Positions 17,101-25,290 of a stretch of 37,976 bases of DNA are shown here, one piece after another. Made by a program: the position numbers and the translations under genes. The notes beneath the pieces are model-generated. The model had not been told where the DNA came from. It made no database searches and worked only from the letters and a program-made list of their open reading frames with translations. Within the stretch, counting starts at the first letter, position 1; the number at the start of each line of letters is the position of its first letter. The stretch spans positions 1 to 37,976 of the forward strand of contig CAJTNN010000025.1 in NCBI GenBank assembly GCA_910577585.1, read 5' to 3'. Source of the DNA: an uncultured Muribaculaceae bacterium. Lineage in GTDB: Bacteria; Bacteroidota; Bacteroidia; Bacteroidales; Muribaculaceae.

Positions 17101-17671
17101 CGCCAACACCAGCCGCTTCAATCAACTCCAGCAAGAATATGCCGCCAAAGAGAAGCAATACGAAAAATGGAGCCGCATCAACGCCCGCTTCGGAGGCACC
17201 CGCTTCCGCACCCTCGTGCAATCATGCATAATGCGCCCCTTGCTCAACAACGCCAACCTCTACCTGCGCCGCATCACTGACCAATACACCCTCACCTGCA
17301 GCGACATCAACGAGCAACTCTCCATCCTCGTGCTCGACCGCTACAACAAAGACCAGATACGCAGCGTCACGGTGCTCAGCGGCGGCGAGCGCTTCATGAT
17401 ATCCCTCGCCCTCTCGCTCGCCCTCTCCACACTCAACGGACAGGCCGGAGGCATCGACATCCTCTTTATCGACGAAGGCTTCGGCACGCTCGACGAAAAG
17501 AGCCTCGACAGCGTGATGCAGACCCTCGAGACCCTCCAGGAGATAGCCGGGCAGAACGGCCGACGCGTAGGCATCATCTCCCACCGCGAAGAACTTGAAG
17601 AACGCATCGGCGTCAAGATACGTGTTCGCCGCCACGGCGAAGGACGCAGCCGCATAGATGTAGAGGCCTGA
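14180..17671 (+). CDS. sbcC: Exonuclease subunit SbcC (Rad50-type ATPase)
   Basis: 1163 aa SMC-like ATPase partner of SbcD. The Walker A GDTGAGKS at 41-48 has Asp-Thr where many homologues have Pro-Asn. Long coiled coils flank a zinc hook, CPLCGQ, with C562 and C565. The C-terminal half holds the signature LSGGE from residue 1066 and a Walker B ending in D1098-E1099 (FIDEGFGTLDEKS). The coils fold back at the hook to bring the two ATPase halves together. A short Gly/Gln/Thr-rich insert near residues 830-840 comes from a GGTCAG triplet repeat. It is GC-rich with native-looking codon use. Confidence 0.93.
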   Translation: MKINQLHIRNIASIERGDIDFSRDLREPGADACASLFLIAGDTGAGKSVILDCITMALYATTPRISGVTNPTRNKFIDANGEMMQIACIEQYTRLGISEKDECYAELIFEDNSGRTCRARLSLGMKRGRDKRLCHRPAAWELQIADNAPLTKVAEIREAINAACGLTYEQFARMSMLAQGQFAAFLTGQKGEREKILEQLTDTQHFSRYGEAIKNIWQRVKGECELLRTRYDAERQHILEPEERRQIEERSAALIQLLTTQESDLARARERHTAMRRLIEARAEQETCQTQLDNLAQEAASPRHLEMQRFVADSDATAEIRTHLNALDTQQQRLQRLQTEEDACRTRFETLDADFARRNVEIVSGLDEIDRLQSALQEMSQQADICEHAAQIDLNLEQLQNEEKEIDKLRRQLRTHQSDIDTLKLKTEQAAAEEAEHHNRLDQLTSEIDAQSRKLEEIDTRKLNADIERSLTRSERLRGIADDLQNYEEHLSLIATLRTEHDALAKDLPARKNSLKSAEDDYARADRQSREALELLHAMQTSVEEFMVELRAQLRHTHAEQCPLCGQSLAGMNHDADFDRMLTPLQQKRNDAEETRRLADKRRSEIAEEYARQQSQVDSLAGRLNKETDAAAATLAKITEALDHVQIAGFDAAAIAAAREPLRQALAKEQELAAVTLSRLHKRQEEMHRLQKQLDELRTRRDKCVRQHTKSLKQLAAARQAEALNAQSIADTTAHITNRKARCQEIEADLQPRLASTIPNWRDDIAATRSQIAADAREYTRRKSNLDERSTQVAELTRLAEQISVVRDHVLRLYPAWSRPFEPGDSGQAGQTGQTVEPDIHKSWMSLNSDTENCAAKLADCRSAIAAARKEIDSYTATTGIELATLRELDRRKGELPAIRDLLTTHRSSVMALTERMASIKSEIANIDATLRDASTGQLTTPEMLDVRLQELQTLRDTTMQEQATCGERLKTDAANTSRFNQLQQEYAAKEKQYEKWSRINARFGGTRFRTLVQSCIMRPLLNNANLYLRRITDQYTLTCSDINEQLSILVLDRYNKDQIRSVTVLSGGERFMISLALSLALSTLNGQAGGIDILFIDEGFGTLDEKSLDSVMQTLETLQEIAGQNGRRVGIISHREELEERIGVKIRVRRHGEGRSRIDVEA

Positions 17672-17728
17672 GCAGCCCAAAAAATAGTGAAATATACCCT
17701 CGGGTTTTCATAATTCACAAAAAAAGAC

Positions 17729-17736
17729 TAAATTTG
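17729..17736 (+). promoter_or_regulatory. -7 element upstream of fabD
   Basis: TAAATTTG matches the Bacteroidetes -7 element, about 125 nt before the fabD ATG. The -33 match is weak. An inverted repeat lies in the predicted leader. Confidence 0.4.
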
Positions 17737-17760
17737 TGGTGATTTCCAGCCGCGAGCCAC

Positions 17761-17801
17761 AGAAGTCATTTAAACCTTTTACCAAAATAAAAATGACTTC
17801 T
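17761..17801. repeat. Inverted repeat in the fabD leader (GAAGTC family)
   Basis: AGAAGTCATTT at 17761-17771 and AAATGACTTCT at 17791-17801 are perfect 11-bp inverted arms. The left arm continues into GAAGTCATTTAAAC, closely related to the palindromes at 18893-18953 and 22114-22165. Confidence 0.7.
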
Positions 17802-17860
17802 GCCAGCATAACAGCGCATCCGGCGACGGAAAGTAACCCAACAACAACGCAACAACAAGA

Positions 17861-18739
17861 ATGAAAGCTTATGTATTCCCCGGACAGGGGGCCCAGTTTG
17901 TGGGCATGGGCAAGGATCTTTATGATAACAATGCCGAGGCCCGCGAGATGTTTGAGAAGGCTAACGAAGTGCTCGGCTTCCGCATCACCGACCTCATGTT
18001 TGAAGGCACAGAAGATGACCTCAAGCAGACCAAGGTGACCCAGCCCGCCATCTTCCTGCACAGCGTGATACTCGCCAAGTCACTTGGCGCAGACTTCAAG
18101 CCCGACATGGTGGCCGGCCACAGCCTCGGAGAATTCTCCGCACTCGTAGCCGCAGGCGCACTGAGCTTCGAAGAGGGTCTGCGTCTGGTGGCCAAGCGTG
18201 CGATGGCCATGCAGAAAGCCTGCGACCTCAAGCCCTCGACAATGGCAGCAGTGCTCGCATTGCCCGACGCGAAGGTTGAGGAACTCTGCGCCGAGGTCGA
18301 CGACGTAGTGGCACCCGCCAACTACAACTGCCCCGGTCAGGTGGTGATTTCAGGCACAATCGAAGGCATCGACGCCGCATGCGAGAAGATGCTCGCCGCA
18401 GGTGCGAAGCGCGCCCTCAAGCTCAAGGTAGGCGGCGCATTCCACTCGCCCCTCATGGCACCCGCCCAGGAGGAACTCGCCGAAGCCATCGAGGCAGCAG
18501 CATTCAACACCCCCGTATGCCCCGTATACCAGAACGTAGATGGCAAGCCCCACACTGACCCCGCCGAAATCAAGGCCAACCTCATCAAGCAGCTCACAGC
18601 CCCTGTGCGCTGGACACAGGATGTAGAGGCTATGGTGGCCGACGGCGCCGATGAATTCATCGAGCTCGGCCCCGGCAAGGTGCTCCAGGGTCTTGTCAGC
18701 AAGATTGCCAAAGGTGTGGCCACCTCAGGCATGCAGTAA
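17861..18739 (+). CDS. fabD: Malonyl-CoA:ACP transacylase
   Basis: 292 aa, normal for FabD. It moves malonyl from CoA to acyl carrier protein, supplying the extender unit for type II fatty-acid synthesis in the cytoplasm. The N-terminal PGQGAQ motif is present, with the nucleophile Ser88 in GHSLGE and catalytic His195 in GAFHSPLM. It appears to be a monocistronic unit here: a promoter-like site lies upstream, and two hairpins follow the stop. No other fatty-acid gene is adjacent. Confidence 0.95.
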   Translation: MKAYVFPGQGAQFVGMGKDLYDNNAEAREMFEKANEVLGFRITDLMFEGTEDDLKQTKVTQPAIFLHSVILAKSLGADFKPDMVAGHSLGEFSALVAAGALSFEEGLRLVAKRAMAMQKACDLKPSTMAAVLALPDAKVEELCAEVDDVVAPANYNCPGQVVISGTIEGIDAACEKMLAAGAKRALKLKVGGAFHSPLMAPAQEELAEAIEAAAFNTPVCPVYQNVDGKPHTDPAEIKANLIKQLTAPVRWTQDVEAMVADGADEFIELGPGKVLQGLVSKIAKGVATSGMQ

Positions 18740-18758
18740 TCATAGCAAGATAATCAGA

Positions 18759-18778
18759 TGATAAGCCGCGGCTTATCA
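18759..18778 (+). terminator. Perfect 20-bp palindrome after fabD
   Basis: TGATAAGCCGCGGCTTATCA is fully self-complementary and lies 20 nt after the fabD stop. It lacks a U-tract, so a role in termination or RNA stability is an inference. Confidence 0.45.
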
Positions 18779-18846
18779 GTCGACAAGCGACAACCGGCAG
18801 TCAACGCCGCCATGCTTTCAGAGGCTGCCGCGCTGCCAATCCATAT

Positions 18847-18878
18847 ATTCCGGACTCTGCATCTGCAGGGCCCGGAAT
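18847..18878 (+). terminator. Second hairpin after fabD
   Basis: ATTCCGG (18847-18853) pairs with CCGGAAT (18872-18878), enclosing an inner CTGCA/TGCAG stem. There is no clean U-tract. Confidence 0.4.
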
Positions 18879-18892
18879 CTCGCTAACTTATA

Positions 18893-18953
18893 GAAGTCGT
18901 TTAAACTTTTTACGACATTATAAGACATTATAAAATGTAGTTTAAACAACTTC
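18893..18953. repeat. Imperfect GAAGTCGTTTAAAC inverted pair upstream of asd
   Basis: GAAGTCGTTTAAAC (18893-18906) faces GTTTAAACAACTTC (18940-18953), with one mismatch across 14 bp. The spacer contains ACATTATAA twice. The pair ends 21 nt before the asd start, so it is in the asd leader or promoter region. Confidence 0.65.
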
Positions 18954-18974
18954 ATAGAAAGAAGAAAAATATAG

Positions 18975-20000
18975 ATGAATATAGCAATCGTAGGCGCATC
19001 GGGCGCCGTAGGGCAGGAGTTTCTCCGCGTGCTCGCCGAGCAGAACTTCCCAATCAGCAATCTTCGCCTCTTTGGCTCAGAGCGCTCCGCAGGGAGCCAG
19101 ATCAGCTTCAAGGGGAAGGAGTATACCGTAGAATTACTTTCAGATGAATCCGACTTCTCGGGTGTAGACATAGCCTTCACCTCAGCCGGAGCCGGCACAT
19201 CGAAGCGATACGCAGATGTCATCACCCGCCACGGCGCCGTGATGATCGACAACTCATCGGCCTTCCGCATGGACGACGACGTGCCTCTGGTGGTGCCTGA
19301 GGTGAATGCCGAAGATGCGCTCTGCCGTCCGCGCAACATAATCGGCAACCCCAACTGCACAACAATCCAGATGGTGGTGGCCCTCAAACCTATCGACGAC
19401 CTCTCGCGCATACGCCGTGTGCATGTGGCCACCTATCAGGCAGCCTCCGGCGCCGGCGCCGCAGCCATGGCTGAGCTCAAAGGCCAGTTTGGCCAGATAG
19501 AGCGTGGCGAGACCCCTACGGTAGAGAAATTTGCCTATCAGCTCGCCTATAATCTGATACCTCACGTAGACGTATTCACCGAAAACGACTACACCAAAGA
19601 GGAGATGAAGATGTACCACGAGACACGCAAGATCATGCACTCCGACGTAATCAAAGTGTCGGCCACCTGTGTGCGTGTCCCTGTACTGCGCGCCCACAGC
19701 GAAGCCATCTGGATCGAGACCGAGCAACCCCTTGAGATTGCAGCCGTGAGAGAGGCCTTCGAGCGCGCTCCCGGTCTGGTGGTGTGTGATGATCCCGCCA
19801 ACAAGAAATATCCCATGCCCCTCGACATCACGGGCCAGGACCCGGTGTATGTAGGGCGTCTGCGTCGCGACATCTCTGACGACTGCGGACTCAGCTTCTG
19901 GGTTGTGGGCGACCAGATAAAGAAAGGCGCCGCCCTCAATGCCGTGCAGATAGCCCAGTGGCTCGTGGCCAACGACCCGAAATTCAAGGGCCAGGCATGA
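18975..20000 (+). CDS. asd: Aspartate-semialdehyde dehydrogenase
   Basis: 341 aa, normal length. It reduces aspartyl phosphate to aspartate semialdehyde with NADPH, at the branch point to lysine/diaminopimelate, threonine and methionine. The nucleotide-binding GASGAVGQE spans residues 7-15, catalytic Cys128 is in NPNCTT, and catalytic His241 is in VLRAHSE. No -7 element is clear upstream. The gap holds a GAAGTC-family inverted pair. The OPT transporter gene follows 52 nt later and could be read through. Confidence 0.95.
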   Translation: MNIAIVGASGAVGQEFLRVLAEQNFPISNLRLFGSERSAGSQISFKGKEYTVELLSDESDFSGVDIAFTSAGAGTSKRYADVITRHGAVMIDNSSAFRMDDDVPLVVPEVNAEDALCRPRNIIGNPNCTTIQMVVALKPIDDLSRIRRVHVATYQAASGAGAAAMAELKGQFGQIERGETPTVEKFAYQLAYNLIPHVDVFTENDYTKEEMKMYHETRKIMHSDVIKVSATCVRVPVLRAHSEAIWIETEQPLEIAAVREAFERAPGLVVCDDPANKKYPMPLDITGQDPVYVGRLRRDISDDCGLSFWVVGDQIKKGAALNAVQIAQWLVANDPKFKGQA

Positions 20001-20052
20001 GAATGAGCCCTACCACTATAAGCAACGTCAACACTAACCTTAAATCCGACAT

Positions 20053-22020
20053 ATGAAACAGAAAGACGAAAATCTCATGACGCCCACCGGGCTCCCCGAA
20101 AACGCCTTCCGGGAACTCGGTGACGATGAGGTGTACCGCCCGGTGATGGAGCCGGCGCACGACCAGAAAGAGGTCACCCCCTACTCGGTGATAACCGGTC
20201 TGGTAATGGCAATCATCTTCTCGGCCGCCGCCGCATACCTTGGTCTGAAGGTAGGCCAGGTATTTGAGGCCGCCATACCTATCGCCATTATCGCCGTGGG
20301 ACTCTCGAATGCCCTTGGCAAGAAGAACTCACTAGGCCAGAATGTGATTATCCAATCTATCGGCGCCTGCTCGGGTGTGATTGTGGCCGGAGCCATCTTC
20401 ACGCTCCCCGCACTCTTCATACTCCAGGCCAAGTATCCCGACATCACGGTGCAGTTCTACCAGATATTCCTCAGTTCGCTCCTGGGCGGCATACTCGGCA
20501 TACTCTTCTTCATACCCTTCAGAAAATACTTCGTGAAGGATATGCACGGCAAGTATCCCTTCCCCGAGGCCACAGCCACCACGCAGGTGCTCATCTCAGC
20601 CCAGGCTGATGCCGAGACCGGCAAGGGCGGCCAGGCCAAGACGCTGATAATCGCCTCACTCATCGGCGGTATCTACGACTATCTTGTGGCCACCTTCGGA
20701 TGGTGGGCCGAGACAATCACCTCCACCGCCTCAGCGTGGGGCACCACGATAGCCGAGAAGACCAAACTCGTGCTTAGCTGCAACACCGGCGCCGCACTGC
20801 TCGGTCTGGGCTACATCGTGGGTCTGAAATATGCCTTCGTGATTTTCGCCGGTTCGATATTCGTGTGGTGGATAGTGATTCCGCTGATGGGCACCTACGG
20901 CAGCGCTGAACTCGTGGCCATGGAGCCCGACATGATTTTCAAAGACTACGCCCGCATGATCGGCATCGGCGGTATCGCCATGGCCGGAGTGATCGGCATC
21001 ATCAAGAGCTGGCCCATCATCATGCAGGCTGTAGGGCTTGCAGGGCGTGAGCTCAAAGGTAAGTCAGCCGGCATCAAAGAGGTGCGCTGGCAGCTCGACA
21101 TCTCGATGAAGTACATCGTATTCTTCATTGTGCTCGCACTTGTGGCCGTGCTTCTCTTCTTCTGGTTTGGTGTGATCAACACCTTCTGGCAGGCAGCAGT
21201 GGCATGGCTCGTAGTGGTGGTGATAGCCTTCCTCTTCACTACAGTTGCCGCCAACGCCATCGCCATTGTCGGCAGCAACCCCGTGAGCGGCATGACGCTG
21301 ATGACACTTATCATTGCCTCGGCCATCTTTGTGGGCATCGGCCTTAAAGGCACGAGCGGCATCGTGGCCTCGATGGTAATCGGCGGCGTTGTCTGCACCG
21401 CCCTCTCCATGGCCGGAGGCTTCGTGACCGACCTCAAGATCGGCTACTGGCTCGGCTCTACACCCAAAAAGCAGGAGACATGGAAATTCCTCGGTACACT
21501 TGCATCGGCCGCCACAGTGGGTGGTGTGATCATGGTGCTCAACCAGGTCTACGGCTTCTCGGGCGACAATGCCCTTGTAGCCCCTCAGGCCAACGCCATG
21601 GCCAAGGTGATTGAGCCCCTCATGATGGGTGGCGACACTCCCTGGATACTCTACATGGTAGGCGCCATTCTGGCCGCAATCCTCAACTGGCTCGGAGTGC
21701 CCGCGCTGGCCTTCTGCCTCGGCATGTTTATTCCCCTCTCGCTCAACACCCCGATGCTGGTAGGTGGCGCCATAGCCTACTACGTAAGCCACAGCTCGAA
21801 AGACCAGGCAGTCAACGACCGTCGTCGCGACCGTGGCACACTCCTTTCAAGCGGCCTTATCGCCGGCGGCGCACTCTTCGGAGTATTTGCCGCAGTCACC
21901 CGCTTTGCCGGATTTGAATACGTCAATCCCCTCAACGGCGGCCTGACGCAGATACTCGGTTGCACAGCCTACGCACTGCTCATCTGCTATCTCATCTGGG
22001 ATTCCAAGCGAGTGAAGTAA
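20053..22020 (+). CDS. OPT-family oligopeptide transporter
   Basis: 655 aa integral inner-membrane protein with about 14-16 hydrophobic segments. It is of the OPT family, whose members take up peptides or metal-chelate compounds by proton coupling. Typical features are the early GLKVGQVFEAAIPIAI segment, NVIIQSIGACSGVIVAGAIF, and the loop motif KYPFPEATATTQVL. The substrate cannot be told from the sequence. It ends facing the convergent helicase gene across a 25-bp palindrome. Confidence 0.9.
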   Translation: MKQKDENLMTPTGLPENAFRELGDDEVYRPVMEPAHDQKEVTPYSVITGLVMAIIFSAAAAYLGLKVGQVFEAAIPIAIIAVGLSNALGKKNSLGQNVIIQSIGACSGVIVAGAIFTLPALFILQAKYPDITVQFYQIFLSSLLGGILGILFFIPFRKYFVKDMHGKYPFPEATATTQVLISAQADAETGKGGQAKTLIIASLIGGIYDYLVATFGWWAETITSTASAWGTTIAEKTKLVLSCNTGAALLGLGYIVGLKYAFVIFAGSIFVWWIVIPLMGTYGSAELVAMEPDMIFKDYARMIGIGGIAMAGVIGIIKSWPIIMQAVGLAGRELKGKSAGIKEVRWQLDISMKYIVFFIVLALVAVLLFFWFGVINTFWQAAVAWLVVVVIAFLFTTVAANAIAIVGSNPVSGMTLMTLIIASAIFVGIGLKGTSGIVASMVIGGVVCTALSMAGGFVTDLKIGYWLGSTPKKQETWKFLGTLASAATVGGVIMVLNQVYGFSGDNALVAPQANAMAKVIEPLMMGGDTPWILYMVGAILAAILNWLGVPALAFCLGMFIPLSLNTPMLVGGAIAYYVSHSSKDQAVNDRRRDRGTLLSSGLIAGGALFGVFAAVTRFAGFEYVNPLNGGLTQILGCTAYALLICYLIWDSKRVK

Positions 22021-22113
22021 GCGGGGCGCCTTATAGAGCGTCAACAGGAACAATCCCTTACCGCCGGCGGCATCAAAGAGCAAATGTATGCCGCCCGAAT
22101 TAACTACCGCAAC

Positions 22114-22165
22114 AAACAATGAAGTCGTTTAAACTTTTCAAAAAGTTTAAACGACTTCATTGTTT
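22114..22165. terminator. 25-bp perfect-stem bidirectional terminator
   Basis: A 25-nt arm (22114-22138) containing GAAGTCGTTTAAACTTTT is perfectly complementary to 22141-22165, leaving a 2-nt centre. U-rich runs flank both sides. It sits between the convergent opt and helicase genes, 18 nt past the helicase stop, so it probably ends both transcripts. It is the longest member of the GAAGTC repeat family here. Confidence 0.8.
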
Positions 22166-22182
22166 TAATTCACGTCAGCGGG

Positions 22183-23571
22183 TTATTCTACCGGGAGGGT
22201 GGGATTGATGAAGAAGACTTTTGTTGTGGCGCGGGTGACTGCTGTGTAGCACCAGCGGAAGAAGCTTTCGGCGAGAGCTTCCGGGTCGATGCCCGACATG
22301 TCGATGTATACGTGCGCCCATTGTCCGCCTTGCGCCTTATGGCAGGTGATGCAATATCCATACTTCGCTTGCAGGGCATTGTAATAGGGGTCTTCCGTCG
22401 TGGCCTTTATCCTCTCTGACAATTCACCCTCTTGCTCGGCCATGACGTGGGTGTAGAAACGGTTCATCTCAGCCGCCGGAATCGCCGGACCCTCTGCCAC
22501 GAGCGACCTCAGCATAAGTTTCGCCCCGATTGTCAGCTCTGACGACGGAAAGAACAGCTCCACCTCCGTGAAGAAGCGCCCGTACATCTTCTCAGTATTA
22601 CCTACCCACTTCACCTCAGCCATGTCGCCATTGGCGATGAAAGACTTCACCTTATTGATTTTGCTCCAATAATAATCATTACGCGCAATCACCAGGCGGT
22701 CGCCGCGCTGCAGCGGTTCTTCGGCCATCATCACCACATTGCGTATAGCCTGGTTATACTTGTTGGCCCTCGAATTAGAGCGGGTGATGATGATGGTATT
22801 CTCTGCCCCCACCTCATGCCACGAATCACTCAGTTTGTCGGCCAGGTCGGCACTTGAGATGACCTCTACATCGTCAAATCCACTCTCGATGAGGGCCGGT
22901 CGCACCCCCTCCTGCTGCGCGAAGAGCAGCTGGCGCATACGTGTGGCGTTAAACAGAATGCCGCTGTTGTCACCCTGTCGCATCGGCACATCGAGGGTGA
23001 ACTCGATAGGCTGCAGCCCCAGCGCCCGGAGCCGCTCAGGATTCATGGCCGGCGAATTGTCGAGTCCCACAGGGGGGAGCTGAGCGATGTCGCCCACCAG
23101 AATCACCGCATTGCCGATAGCCGAATGGATATGGCGCAGCATCTGGCACAACAGCGAATTCGAAGGCACAGCATGGTCAGTAATCAGCGAAGCCTCATCG
23201 ATAATAAACACAGAATTCGCATCATGGTTAGGCGACGGAGCATACTGTCCGTCGCTGCCGTCGCCCACGGGGCGGAATATGCGCCGGTGGATAGTCGACG
23301 CCTTACCCCCTGAGAAATCCGCCGCCACCTTGGCCGCCCTTCCGGTAGGGGCAAGTGTTATGGACTTCACCTTAAGTTCGGTCAGCGCCTTTATCAGCGC
23401 CGCCATGATAGAGGTCTTGCCCGAGCCTGCATAGCCATTGAGCAAGAAAATCTCACGCGGCGAATGATTGCATACGAATTGCGCCAGCGCTGCGATGAGC
23501 TGCAGCTGAAGGCGGTGAGGTTCGAAAGGGAGGTGCGCCCGAATGCGCATGGCCAGATCTACAGAATCCAT
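22183..23571 (-). CDS. RecD-like/PIF1-like superfamily 1 DNA helicase
   Basis: 462 aa, shorter than RecD2 and without its N-terminal HhH region. Walker A GYAGSGKT is at 46-53, Walker B IIDEAS has D125-E126, motif III is GDIAQLPPVG (160-169), and a C-terminal UvrD-like lobe has TCHKAQGGQW. This fits an ATP-dependent 5'-3' DNA helicase of the RecD/Pif1 branch common in Bacteroidetes. No RecB/RecC partners are adjacent, so a RecBCD role is unlikely. It has its own promoter and is divergent from eno. Confidence 0.85.
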   Translation of the reverse strand: MDSVDLAMRIRAHLPFEPHRLQLQLIAALAQFVCNHSPREIFLLNGYAGSGKTSIMAALIKALTELKVKSITLAPTGRAAKVAADFSGGKASTIHRRIFRPVGDGSDGQYAPSPNHDANSVFIIDEASLITDHAVPSNSLLCQMLRHIHSAIGNAVILVGDIAQLPPVGLDNSPAMNPERLRALGLQPIEFTLDVPMRQGDNSGILFNATRMRQLLFAQQEGVRPALIESGFDDVEVISSADLADKLSDSWHEVGAENTIIITRSNSRANKYNQAIRNVVMMAEEPLQRGDRLVIARNDYYWSKINKVKSFIANGDMAEVKWVGNTEKMYGRFFTEVELFFPSSELTIGAKLMLRSLVAEGPAIPAAEMNRFYTHVMAEQEGELSERIKATTEDPYYNALQAKYGYCITCHKAQGGQWAHVYIDMSGIDPEALAESFFRWCYTAVTRATTKVFFINPTLPVE

Positions 23572-23635
23572 GAGATATCGCGTGGGGAAAAATTACGATA
23601 CAAAGAAAAAGCGCGGCAAAGCGATGCTCCGCACT

Positions 23636-23644
23636 GCAAAGTTA
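23636..23644 (-). promoter_or_regulatory. -7 element of the helicase gene
   Basis: TAACTTTGC reads on the minus strand 65 nt before the helicase ATG, giving a leader of about 58 nt. The -33 position has only a weak T-rich match. Confidence 0.5.
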
Positions 23645-23709
23645 TAAAAATTAATCAGAGGAAACTAAAAAAATATAATTGTACATGTGTGTAAGTGAAA
23701 ATTATTTAG

Positions 23710-23717
23710 TAATTTTG
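23710..23717 (+). promoter_or_regulatory. -7 element of eno
   Basis: TAATTTTG on the plus strand fits TAnnTTTG and lies 167 nt before the eno ATG. It is divergent from the helicase element. Confidence 0.45.
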
Positions 23718-23727
23718 TTGCATAATA

Positions 23728-23803
23728 CGGGAGGGGTATCCGGCAGCGCCCCATGGAGCAAGTCAAGGTGCAAGTCTAACACTCTCCCGGCCTTCGATAA
23801 GGC
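23728..23803 (+). other. Structured leader upstream of eno
   Basis: The predicted eno leader can fold: CGGGAG (23728-23733) pairs with CTCCCG (23784-23789), enclosing GGGG/CCCC (23733-23752) and a direct repeat CAAGTC..CAAGTC. Next comes GCCTT-CGAT-AAGGC (23790-23803). No known riboswitch is recognised. Confidence 0.4.
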
Positions 23804-23883
23804 ATTCTTAAATGCAGGCTATCAATAATAATAAACCCAAATACAGGTAAATCCGAACAAAAATATATTTTTAGGAAACAACT

Positions 23884-25176
23884 ATGAAAATCGAAAAAGT
23901 AATCGGTCGCGAAATCCTTGATTCGCGTGGTAATCCCACAGTGGAGGTAGACGTAATTCTCGAAAGCGGCGTTATGGGCCGCGCAGCCGTTCCCTCCGGC
24001 GCATCAACAGGTGTCAATGAAGCTCTCGAGCTTCGCGACGGCGACCCCAAGCGCTATCTTGGCAAGGGTGTGCTCAAGGCAGTAGCCAATGTCAACGGCC
24101 CCATCGCCGAGCTCCTCAAAGGCTGGAACGTACTTGACCAGGTAGGCATCGACGAGGCCATGATCAAGCTCGACGGCACAGAGACCAAGTCAAACCTCGG
24201 CGCCAACGCTATCCTCGGCGTATCGCTTGCCTGCGCAAAGGCAGCCGCCAACTATCTCGACCTTCCCCTCTACAAATACATCGGTGGCAGCAACACCTAC
24301 GTACTGCCTGTGCCGATGATGAACATCATCAACGGTGGCGCACACTCTGACGCCCCCATCTGCTTCCAGGAGTTCATGATCCGTCCGGTAGGCGCATGCT
24401 GCTTCAAGGAGGGTATCCGCATGGGCACAGAGGTGTTCCACGCACTTAAGAAAGTACTCAAAGGCCGTGGCCTGAGCACTGCCGTAGGCGACGAGGGTGG
24501 TTTCGCTCCCGCACTCGAGGGCACTGAGGATGCACTCAACGTCATCATGCAGGCTATCCGCGAGGCTGGCTACGAGCCCGGCAAGGATGTGACTATCGGT
24601 CTTGACTGCGCATCTTCTGAGTTCTACAAAGATGGTGTATACGACTACACTTGGAAGCAGGGTGCAGACGCTCCCAAGCGCACAAGCGAGGAGCAGGCTA
24701 AGTTCCTCGAGAAGCTCGTCAACGAGTATCCCATCGACTCAATCGAGGATGGTATGGCAGAGAATGACTGGGCAGGCTGGAAGATTCTGACTGACCTCAT
24801 CGGCGACCGTTGCCAGCTCGTAGGCGACGACCTCTTCGTGACCAACGTCAAGTATCTCGAGCGCGGCATCGCCGAGGGTTGCGCTAACTCAATCCTCGTG
24901 AAGGTTAACCAGATCGGTTCACTCACCGAGACTCTCCGCGCCGTAGAGATGGCACAGCGCAACCGCTACACTGCCGTGATCTCTCATCGCTCAGGCGAGA
25001 CTGAGGATGCTACAATCGCCGACATCGCAGTTGCTACCAACGCCGGACAGATCAAGACCGGTTCTGCAAGCCGTTCTGACCGTATGGCCAAGTACAACCA
25101 GCTTCTCCGCATCCAGGAGGAACTCGGTGCAGAGGCAGCTTATGGCTATCCCCTGATCAAGCGCATCAACAAATAA
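23884..25176 (+). CDS. eno: Enolase
   Basis: 430 aa, full length. It converts 2-phosphoglycerate to phosphoenolpyruvate in glycolysis, with Mg2+. The conserved N-terminus EILDSRGNPTVEVDV is present, with GDEGGFAP containing E204, metal-site EDGMAENDW and GDDLFVTN, catalytic K340 in ILVKVNQIG, and SHRSGETED with H368. ATG 23884 gives the standard start. It is transcribed alone, with a leader of about 160 nt and a clear terminator. Codon use looks typical of a highly expressed gene. Confidence 0.97.
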   Translation: MKIEKVIGREILDSRGNPTVEVDVILESGVMGRAAVPSGASTGVNEALELRDGDPKRYLGKGVLKAVANVNGPIAELLKGWNVLDQVGIDEAMIKLDGTETKSNLGANAILGVSLACAKAAANYLDLPLYKYIGGSNTYVLPVPMMNIINGGAHSDAPICFQEFMIRPVGACCFKEGIRMGTEVFHALKKVLKGRGLSTAVGDEGGFAPALEGTEDALNVIMQAIREAGYEPGKDVTIGLDCASSEFYKDGVYDYTWKQGADAPKRTSEEQAKFLEKLVNEYPIDSIEDGMAENDWAGWKILTDLIGDRCQLVGDDLFVTNVKYLERGIAEGCANSILVKVNQIGSLTETLRAVEMAQRNRYTAVISHRSGETEDATIADIAVATNAGQIKTGSASRSDRMAKYNQLLRIQEELGAEAAYGYPLIKRINK

Positions 25177-25241
25177 TTGCGACCCAATCCCCAAAGATGA
25201 GCGGAGCTCAGTCTCCGCCCGGACTTAGGAATAAAATAAAG

Positions 25242-25276
25242 GAGTGTGAAGGCTTGCCGCTTTCACACTCTTTTAT
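25242..25276 (+). terminator. eno terminator
   Basis: GAGTGTGAA (25242-25250) pairs with TTCACACTC (25262-25270) and is followed by TTTTATT. A smaller GCGGAG/CTCCGC hairpin lies just upstream at 25201-25218. Confidence 0.8.
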
Positions 25277-25290
25277 TGCCTAAGCCATGC

